Shown here piece by piece: positions 58,535 through 64,000 of a stretch of DNA of 64,000 bases. Origin of the DNA: Haloarcula halobia (GTDB lineage Archaea > Halobacteriota > Halobacteria > Halobacteriales > Haloarculaceae); assembly GCF_029338255.1 (NCBI RefSeq), contig NZ_CP119787.1, forward strand, positions 2,108,001 to 2,172,000, given 5' to 3'. Under the pieces are notes generated by a model that did not search any database, was not told the origin of the DNA, and worked only from the letters and a program-made list of their open reading frames with translations. Made by a program: the position numbers and the translations under genes. Within the stretch, counting starts at the first letter, position 1. Each line of letters begins with the position of its first letter.

Positions 58535-59756
58535 CTACGCCCGGACCTCCTCTTGCTCCTCGTCGACGCCGAGCTCCTTGGCGAACCGCTCCAGCTCGGT
58601 CATCGTGACCTGCTGTTTCTCCGCGCCGTAGTCTTTGACGCGGCGGGTCACCTCGCGGACCTCGGCATCGGTGGGGGCGTAGCCGGCGTCCTGCAGCCGT
58701 TCGCGCACCGAGTGGGTCCCGGTGTGCTTCCCGAGCACCAGTTCGCGCTCGGAACCCACCATCTCGGGGGTCATCACGCCCGGCTCGAACGTGTCGGAGT
58801 TCTCGATGACGCCGGCGGCGTGGATGCCGCTCTCGTGGGAGAACGCGTTCGAGCCCACGATGGGCTTGTTGGCCGGCACCGGGATGTTGGACTTCTCCTC
58901 GACCATCCGTGACAGCTCGGTGATGCGGGTCGTGTCGATGCCGGTGTCGACGTCGTAGAGTGACTCCAGTGCCATCACGACCTCCTCGTAGGCCGCGTTA
59001 CCGGCCCGTTCGCCGATGCCGTTGACCGACACCTGGGCCTGGCTCGCGCCGGCCTCGAAGCCGGAGATGGCGTTGGCCGACGCGAAGCCGAAGTCGTCGT
59101 GCGTGTGCACGTCGATGCGGGCGTCCGTGTGTGCGTCGACGATCTCGATGAGGTCGTAGAACCGCCGGGGCGTCGCCACGCCGACGGTGTCCGGGATGTT
59201 GATCCAGTCTGCACCCGCCGCGGACGTCTCCTCGATGACCTCGATGAGGAACTCCTCAGAGGTCCGGGTGGCGTCCATCGGCGAGAACATGCACTCGACG
59301 CCGGCCTCCGTGACGCGCTCGATGCACTCGATGGCAGCGTCGAGCGCCTCCTGCCGGGTGGCGTGCATGGAGTCTTGCAACTGTACGTCCGACGTCGAGA
59401 CGAACGTGTGGACCATGTCGACGCCGGAGTCCAGCGCCGCCTCGATGTCTTTCTCGACAACACGTGCCAGTCCGCAGGTCGTCCCCCGGGTGGACTCGGC
59501 GATGTCGCGCACTGCCTCGAACTCCGCGTCGGAGTTGACGGGGAACCCGGCCTCGATGACGTGGGTACCCATCTCGTCCAGCAGCGCGGCTATCTCGCGT
59601 TTGTCCTCGTAGTTGAACGACGTGCGTGGCGACTGTTCACCGTCGCGCAGCGTGGTGTCGAAAATGCGTGCGTCTGTTATCTCAGACGTGGAATCCAGTG
59701 TGCCCTGGAAGAACTCGATCCGCCGGAGAATCCGACGTGCCCTCGTTGTTGGACAT
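58535..59756 (-). CDS. leuA: 2-isopropylmalate synthase (or citramalate synthase) with an apparent +1 frameshift near the N-terminus
   Basis: Claisen-type condensing enzyme that commits carbon to leucine (or isoleucine via citramalate). From the ATG at 59756 the frame reads MSNNEGTSDSP and then hits a stop after about 24 codons. The rest, RIEFFQGTLDSTSEITDARIFDTTLRDGEQSPRTSF through MGTHVIEAGFPVNSD to the end, lies in the next frame, including the catalytic DTTLRDGEQSP and HTHDDFGFA. The shift occurs near 59720-59732 (CCGGCGG on the minus strand); one base fewer gives a 406-residue protein. A downstream ATG at 59572 would omit the catalytic motif. No C-terminal regulatory domain is present, as expected for this archaeal group. 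Confidence 0.9.
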
Positions 59757-59784
59757 AATCACTTCTACCTGGACGCTTCCGGTA

Positions 59785-59791
59785 CTTATAG
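59785..59791 (-). promoter_or_regulatory. TATA box of leuA
   Basis: CTATAAG on the minus strand, about 30 bases before the ATG at 59756, which supports that ATG as the real start of the frameshifted leuA. Confidence 0.65.
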
Positions 59792-59919
59792 TTGTCCGTT
59801 GCGGCCCCCGCCGTCTGACACCGGCGTAGCCGGCGCCCGTCGGTCGGATTCGCACACGTACCCCACGACTACCGACGGGGAGAAGAACTACTTAGTGGCA
59901 CCACGGAGTCGTCCCACCA

Positions 59920-61734
59920 ATGAGCGATATCGACAGGACTGACAGCGACGAATCGCTGCGCGAGGCCGTCGAGCGGTCCCGGAGCGGCGCACCCGCCGTC
60001 GGCAGCGTCGTCAGGGACCGGTTCTCCTCGGACGAGGTCTTCCAGCGCATCGTCGCCGCGGCGGACGAGGAGATAACGTCGGGCTCTCGGGAGCTGTTCT
60101 TCAGTGCCCTCGCGGCCGGGTTCGCCATCACCATCACCTTCATGCTCTACGTCTCGATGAAGACCTCGACCGGATCGGACCCGGTCCTGAGCGCGATGCT
60201 GTACCCGCTGGGGTTCATCTACATCATCATCGGCGGCTACCAGCTGTACACGGAGAACACGCTGCCGCCCGTGGCGCTGACGCTCGAGCGCCTGGCCAGC
60301 GTTCCGGCGCTCCTGCGCAACTGGGTCGTCGTCCTGACGGGGAACTTCACCGGCGGCGCGATGGGGGCCGCCGCGCTCGCGTTCGGCGGCGTCCTCTCCC
60401 CGGAGGCCGCGACGGTCGCGGCCGCCATCGCACGCGAGGGGGTCGACACCGCCTGGTGGAGCCTGTTCAGCAAGGCCGCCTTCGCCGGGCTCATCGTCGC
60501 CGGCGTCGTCTGGGTGGAGTACGCCGCCCGGGACACCATTTCACGCCTCGTGGTGGTCTACCTGGCCTTCCTCGCGATTCCGCTAGGGGGGCTGTACCAC
60601 TCGGTCGTCTCCTTCACCGAGATGATCTACCTGGTGTTGCACGGCGACATCGCGCTCGGAGTGGGCCTCGCGGAGTTCGTCCTCCCGGTGTTGCTCGGCA
60701 ACACCGTCGGCGGCGTCGTGCTCGTGACCGTGGTCAACTACTTCCAGACGACCGAGGAGCGCCTCGCGTCGGCCCGGTTCGAGGGTGCGGAACGACAGCT
60801 CTCGATACCGGAGTGGACGCTCGGGAGCCTCGCCGGGCGTTCCTACGTGCCGCTGCTCGACGAGGAGGATGCCCCGGCCGTGGCCGACGACGACGGGTAC
60901 CGGATTCTCGTCCCCATCCTGAACCCGCGGACCGAAGGCGACCTGGTCCGGTTGGCCTGTCTGCTGGGGAGCGACCGGCCGGACGCGGTCGTCTCCCCGG
61001 TCCACATCGTCCAGACGCCCACCGGTCGGCGGGGATACGGCTCGTCGGAGCGCAAGCAGATCGTCGACGAGTCGAACAGGCTGATGGCGGACCTGGCTGA
61101 CGTCGCCGCCGACTACGACGTCGACTACGAGAGCGCCACGGTCGTCTCCCAGCGCTCGTTCGAGGCACTCTTCGAAGTCGCCCGCCGGAACCAGGCTGAC
61201 CTGGTCGTGATGCAGTGGGACGACGACCGGGTGTGGGGTGCCGCGAGGGCCTCCCGGTCGCTCAGCGACCTGACTCGCGAACTCCCCTGTGACTTCCTCG
61301 TCCTCAAGAACCGCGGGTTCGACCCCTCGCGCATCCTGCTGCCGATCGAAGCCGGGCGAAACTGCGAGCTGAGCGCGCAAGTCGGGCGCACGCTCCGGTC
61401 GGTGGCCGGCGCCGACCTCTCGCTGTTGCACGTCGTCGACGGTCCCGACGAACGCGAGGCGGGGGAGGCGTTCCTCGAACGCTGGGCGCGCGAGCATGAC
61501 ATCGAGGACGCGACGCGAACGGTCGACGACTCGGGCGACGTGGAGACGGCCATCGCCCGCGAGGCCCGCTCGCGCTCGCTCGTCATCGTCGGGGCGACCG
61601 AGCGGGGGCTCCTCACGCGTCTCGTCCACGATTCGCTGAACCTCTCGGTCGTCGACGACCTCGAGTGTTCGGTGTTGCTCACCGAGCGGGCGACGCCCCG
61701 GTCGCTCACCGAGCGGCTGTTCGGCCGGCGCTGA
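59920..61734 (+). CDS. Formate/nitrite transporter-like channel fused to two universal stress domains
   Basis: A 604-residue fusion. Residues about 55-285 form an FNT-type membrane domain with six helices (LFFSALAAGFAITITFMLYVSM, NWVVVLTGNFTGGAMGAAAL, LPVLLGNTVGGVVLVTVVNYF), including the GNFTGG and GNTVGG half-helix motifs that line the FNT pore. Residues about 326-455 and 467-595 are two Usp domains (YRILVPILNP, DPSRILLPIEAG, LVIVGATERGLLTRLVHD). The soluble domains may gate a small-anion channel in response to nucleotides or stress. An acidic N-terminal region (SDIDRTDSDESLREAV) precedes the first helix. Divergent from leuA. Confidence 0.88.
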   Translation: MSDIDRTDSDESLREAVERSRSGAPAVGSVVRDRFSSDEVFQRIVAAADEEITSGSRELFFSALAAGFAITITFMLYVSMKTSTGSDPVLSAMLYPLGFIYIIIGGYQLYTENTLPPVALTLERLASVPALLRNWVVVLTGNFTGGAMGAAALAFGGVLSPEAATVAAAIAREGVDTAWWSLFSKAAFAGLIVAGVVWVEYAARDTISRLVVVYLAFLAIPLGGLYHSVVSFTEMIYLVLHGDIALGVGLAEFVLPVLLGNTVGGVVLVTVVNYFQTTEERLASARFEGAERQLSIPEWTLGSLAGRSYVPLLDEEDAPAVADDDGYRILVPILNPRTEGDLVRLACLLGSDRPDAVVSPVHIVQTPTGRRGYGSSERKQIVDESNRLMADLADVAADYDVDYESATVVSQRSFEALFEVARRNQADLVVMQWDDDRVWGAARASRSLSDLTRELPCDFLVLKNRGFDPSRILLPIEAGRNCELSAQVGRTLRSVAGADLSLLHVVDGPDEREAGEAFLERWAREHDIEDATRTVDDSGDVETAIAREARSRSLVIVGATERGLLTRLVHDSLNLSVVDDLECSVLLTERATPRSLTERLFGRR

Positions 61735-61823
61735 CGGGTCGGGGGGGACGGCCCACCCGCCGACGGCGACGGGCCGACCCGCGCTGCGGTGGATTTTTGC
61801 TGGTGCCACGTCTGCTCCCGTGC

Positions 61824-62126
61824 ATGAGTGATTTCGAGGGGCTCGACCTGCAGGCCGTCGAGGACCAGATGGACGTCGACGCCGACGCCAGCGGGAGCAA
61901 CCGCGTGGTCCTGGGCGTCCTCGACGGGCGGACGGACGACCAGGAGTGGATCGACGCCGTCGACGGCGGGGCCGTCCTCGTCTTGAACGTCGAGGGGGAC
62001 CTGAACGAGCTCGCGTCGGGGTTCGCCCGTCCGATAACCGAGGCCGGGGGCGAACTCATGCACTTTCGCGGGTTCCTCGTCGTCACGCCCCCCGGCGTCA
62101 GCATCGACACCGACCGCCTGAACTGA
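61824..62126 (+). CDS. DUF5779-like haloarchaeal protein
   Basis: A 100-residue protein matching a haloarchaeal family I know as DUF5779: MSDFEGLDLQAVEDQMDVD, NRVVLGVLDGRTDDQEWIDAVDGGAVLVLNVEGDLNELASGFARPI, and MHFRGFLVVTPPGVSIDTDRL. An alpha/beta fold is likely; function unknown. The start at 61824 follows an ATTTTTG element at some distance. It ends three bases before the convergent VOC gene. Confidence 0.78.
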   Translation: MSDFEGLDLQAVEDQMDVDADASGSNRVVLGVLDGRTDDQEWIDAVDGGAVLVLNVEGDLNELASGFARPITEAGGELMHFRGFLVVTPPGVSIDTDRLN

Positions 62127-62129
62127 GGT

Positions 62130-62816
62130 CTACTCGTCGACCAGCGTCAGGTAGTGGCCGTCCCGGTCGCGTATCCGGACGCCCTCGTCGACGGTCGTCA
62201 CCGCGAGCGCCTCGTCGGCGACCGCCCGCGCCGTCGACTCCGGGTCCTCGGCGACCACGCCGAAGTCGACGTGGACGCCCCCGCGGGCATCGGCGATACC
62301 CAGTCGCGGCGCCCACAGTTCCAGGTCCAGGTCGCCGGTGGTGCACCTGACCCGCCCGGACTCCCGGTCGTCGTCGACCACGTCGAAGCCCAGTGCGGTG
62401 TAGAACTCGACGGCGGCCGGGAGCTGTTCGACCTCGAGGACGAGTTCGAACAACCCGGTGACGCCACGTCCCTCGTGGGCGCGCTCGCCGAGTTCGACGC
62501 AGTTGCCCTCGGGGTCGTAGAAGTACAGCGAGCGGTCGTCGCCGAACGTCTCCTCGACCAGGTCGAACTGTCCGTCGAGGCGCTCGTACCAGTCGTCGTA
62601 CTCGCTGTCGGGCACGGTCAGCGCGTAGTGGGTGTGCAGGCCGCCACGGGGGACCGCTCCCGGGGCACGGAGCCGGAGGTCGGTGTCACCCGCCGCGAGG
62701 ACGGCCTCGGACTCGGACGCCTCGCGGACGTCGAGTTCGAGGAAGGCGTCGTAGAACGCCGCCGCGCGGTCGGCGTCCTTCACCTCGAGGGTCAGCCAGG
62801 CCGGGGCAGAGAGCAT
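62130..62816 (-). CDS. VOC family protein (two glyoxalase/dioxygenase-like modules)
   Basis: A 228-residue protein with two vicinal-oxygen-chelate halves: LTLEVKDADRAAAFYDAFLELDVRE at about 8-32 and LFELVLEVEQLPAAVEFYTALGFDVVDDD at about 120-148. Metal-ligand positions include HTHYAL, YFYDPEGNCVELGE and GGVHVDFGVV, so a metal site of the catechol 2,3-dioxygenase/glyoxalase type is possible. Substrate unknown. I chose the ATG at 62816 (MLSAPAWLTLEV). Divergent from the next gene. Confidence 0.82.
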   Translation of the reverse strand: MLSAPAWLTLEVKDADRAAAFYDAFLELDVREASESEAVLAAGDTDLRLRAPGAVPRGGLHTHYALTVPDSEYDDWYERLDGQFDLVEETFGDDRSLYFYDPEGNCVELGERAHEGRGVTGLFELVLEVEQLPAAVEFYTALGFDVVDDDRESGRVRCTTGDLDLELWAPRLGIADARGGVHVDFGVVAEDPESTARAVADEALAVTTVDEGVRIRDRDGHYLTLVDE

Positions 62817-62904
62817 GGCGGACGTACGCCGCCCAGCCCCAAAGGTCCAGGGACCTAACCCAGTGGATGGCCCCTTTATCTGCCCGAGGGTCGTAGACCC
62901 ACCC

Positions 62905-63585
62905 ATGTCACTGAAAGCAAGCGGCCCCGCGACAGACTGGACGGCGGTCAACCGCTGGGACCGCGGCGCCAGCTGGATTGCGTACCCCGAGGAACCGATG
63001 CAGCGCGCGAGTCACGTGCTCTCGACGGACGCGGGCGTGTTCGTCGTCGACCCGGTGGACGCCGAGGGCGTCGACGACCTGTTGGCCGAGTTCGGCGACG
63101 TCGTCGGGGTCGTCCTCCTGCTGGACCGGCACAAGCGCGACTGTGCCGCCGTCGCCACCCGGTTCGACGTTCCCGTCTACGTCCCCGACTGGATGAGCGG
63201 CGTCGAGGACGACCTCGCGGCGCCCGTCGAGCGCGTCCATCGGCAGCTCCCGGACACGGACTACGGCGTCCACAAGGTCGTCAAGAACCCGCTCTGGCAG
63301 GAGGCGGCGCTCTACGGGGACGACGACGATACGCTGGTCGTCGCGGAGGCCGTCGGCACGGCTGACTTCTTCCTCGCGGGGTCGGAGCGGCTGGGCGTCC
63401 ATCCGGCACTCCGGCTGACGCCGCCGACGAAACTCGGCCGGCTGTCCCCAGAGCGGATTCTGGTCGGCCACGGGCGCGGCGTGATGGACGACCCGGCGGC
63501 GGCGCTGACAGACGCACTCAAGGGCTCGCGCTCCCGGGCCCCGGGCCTGTTCGCGAAGACCGTCAAGTCGCTGGTCATGGGGTAG
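62905..63585 (+). CDS. Haloarchaeal MBL-like protein without a complete metal motif
   Basis: A 226-residue protein with an alpha/beta pattern like the start of the metallo-beta-lactamase fold (ASHVLSTDAGVFVVDPVDAEGVDDLLAEFGDVVGVVLLLDRHKRDCAAVATRF), in which LLLDRHKRDC replaces the usual HxHxDH. The end has LGRLSPERILVGHGRGVMDDPAAAL, a remnant of the last metal-binding His. It is therefore probably a degenerate or altered-metal hydrolase. The ATG at 62905 lies about 30 bases after a TTTATC box. Confidence 0.65.
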   Translation: MSLKASGPATDWTAVNRWDRGASWIAYPEEPMQRASHVLSTDAGVFVVDPVDAEGVDDLLAEFGDVVGVVLLLDRHKRDCAAVATRFDVPVYVPDWMSGVEDDLAAPVERVHRQLPDTDYGVHKVVKNPLWQEAALYGDDDDTLVVAEAVGTADFFLAGSERLGVHPALRLTPPTKLGRLSPERILVGHGRGVMDDPAAALTDALKGSRSRAPGLFAKTVKSLVMG

Positions 63586-63628
63586 GAGGCGCCGACGGGA
63601 CTTTACCCTCACCGCGCTAACGTAGGGT

Positions 63629-64000
63629 GTGGTTTACATCACCCGCGGCCTCGTCGATACCCTGTTGCGCCTGGCACACGAGGCGGAACCGTCCGACGTG
63701 ACCATCTCGCTGGCGGTGACCCCCGCCGGCGAGTTACCGGAGACGGGGCTGCCCGACGAGGCGCCGGTGTTCACCGACTTCTACCTCCCGTCGGCCGGAG
63801 GGTCGGTCAACGCCGTCTTCGGGATGGACCTCGGGATGCCCGCCGGGCAGACCCAGGGGCGGTTCGTCTCCCACCCGAAGGGCAACCTGAGCATCAGCGA
63901 GGCCGACGACCTACACGAGGTGGTCTTCGTCGCGATACCGCCGTGGGACCACGGGTCGTTCGCGGCGTTCGACCGGGCCGGTCGCGAGCAGGACGTCAGG
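63629..64000 (+). CDS. Conserved haloarchaeal protein, partial at the right edge
   Basis: From a GTG at 63629 the frame is open to the end of the window (124 codons). It starts MVYITRGLVDTLLRLAHEAEPSDVTISL and contains FTDFYLPSAGGSVNAVF and GRFVSHPKGNLSISEADDLHEVVFVAIPPW. The layout recalls JAB/MPN metalloprotease-like proteins, but the HxHP metal motif is replaced by VSHPKG, so catalytic activity is doubtful. A TTTACC box lies about 25 bases upstream. The C-terminus is outside the window. Confidence 0.65.
   Translation, partial: MVYITRGLVDTLLRLAHEAEPSDVTISLAVTPAGELPETGLPDEAPVFTDFYLPSAGGSVNAVFGMDLGMPAGQTQGRFVSHPKGNLSISEADDLHEVVFVAIPPWDHGSFAAFDRAGREQDVR

Overview
The window is a stretch of haloarchaeal chromosome. 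The evidence is high GC with strong G/C preference at third codon positions, acidic proteins rich in Asp and Glu, TATA boxes about 25-32 bases ahead of many starts (leaderless or near-leaderless transcripts), and archaeal signature genes: topoisomerase VI, ATP-dependent DNA ligase, PriS primase, GINS, RtcB and dodecin. Co-occurrence of gyrase and topoisomerase VI, plus several small haloarchaeal families (DUF5779, DUF5799, DUF5816, DUF7116-like), points to class Halobacteria, possibly near Haloarculaceae. I see no tRNA or rRNA genes, CRISPR arrays, insertion sequences or plasmid/phage genes; this is mostly core chromosome.

Layout. 1-4250: end of a TadC/PilC-type membrane protein, DNA ligase, a metallo-beta-lactamase-fold hydrolase and a methyltransferase. 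4339-12466: DNA topology block, top6B-top6A facing away from gyrB-gyrA across a 252-base promoter region. 12480-17119: phosphodiesterase, arginase, sugar epimerase, winged-helix regulator, NDH-2-like oxidoreductase. 17302-19928: nucleoside catabolism cluster (phosphohexomutase-family enzyme, cytidine deaminase, uridine phosphorylase). 20198-27881: alpha-glucan block (MalQ, GT4 glycosyltransferase, 1516-residue GH15 protein). 27972-38804: protease, hisD, hesB, lipoprotein, dodecin, membrane proteins, two MscS channels, universal stress protein, zinc-ribbon proteins, eIF2B-like isomerase and a type IV pilin-like protein. 38819-46394: rtcB, DoxX, GNAT, priS-GINS, HtrA, hydrolase. 46455-50653: a broken small gene, OsmC, two PfkB kinases and GlpR. 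50734-59756: leucine/isoleucine/valine biosynthesis, leuA-ilvB-ilvN-ilvC-small gene-leuC-leuD-hypothetical-leuB. 59920-64000: a formate/nitrite-transporter-like protein fused to two stress domains, then small conserved genes.

The most notable signals are: (1) three places where coding clearly continues across a +1 frameshift (gyrB, leuA and a small gene at 46455-46668); gyrB should be essential, so sequence error is the first explanation to test; (2) a candidate leaderless 29-codon leader peptide ahead of ilvB, with Val-Leu-Leu and Ile-Val codons, two of them rare types, next to a hairpin at its stop codon, suggesting translation-coupled control of branched-chain amino-acid synthesis in an archaeon; (3) a perfect 14-base alternating purine-pyrimidine palindrome directly before the gyrB TATA box, a candidate supercoiling sensor; (4) an 80-base element with perfect 15-base inverted ends at 27893-27972; (5) a 99-residue acidic protein with a duplicated motif, translationally overlapped into the ilvC-leuC junction.
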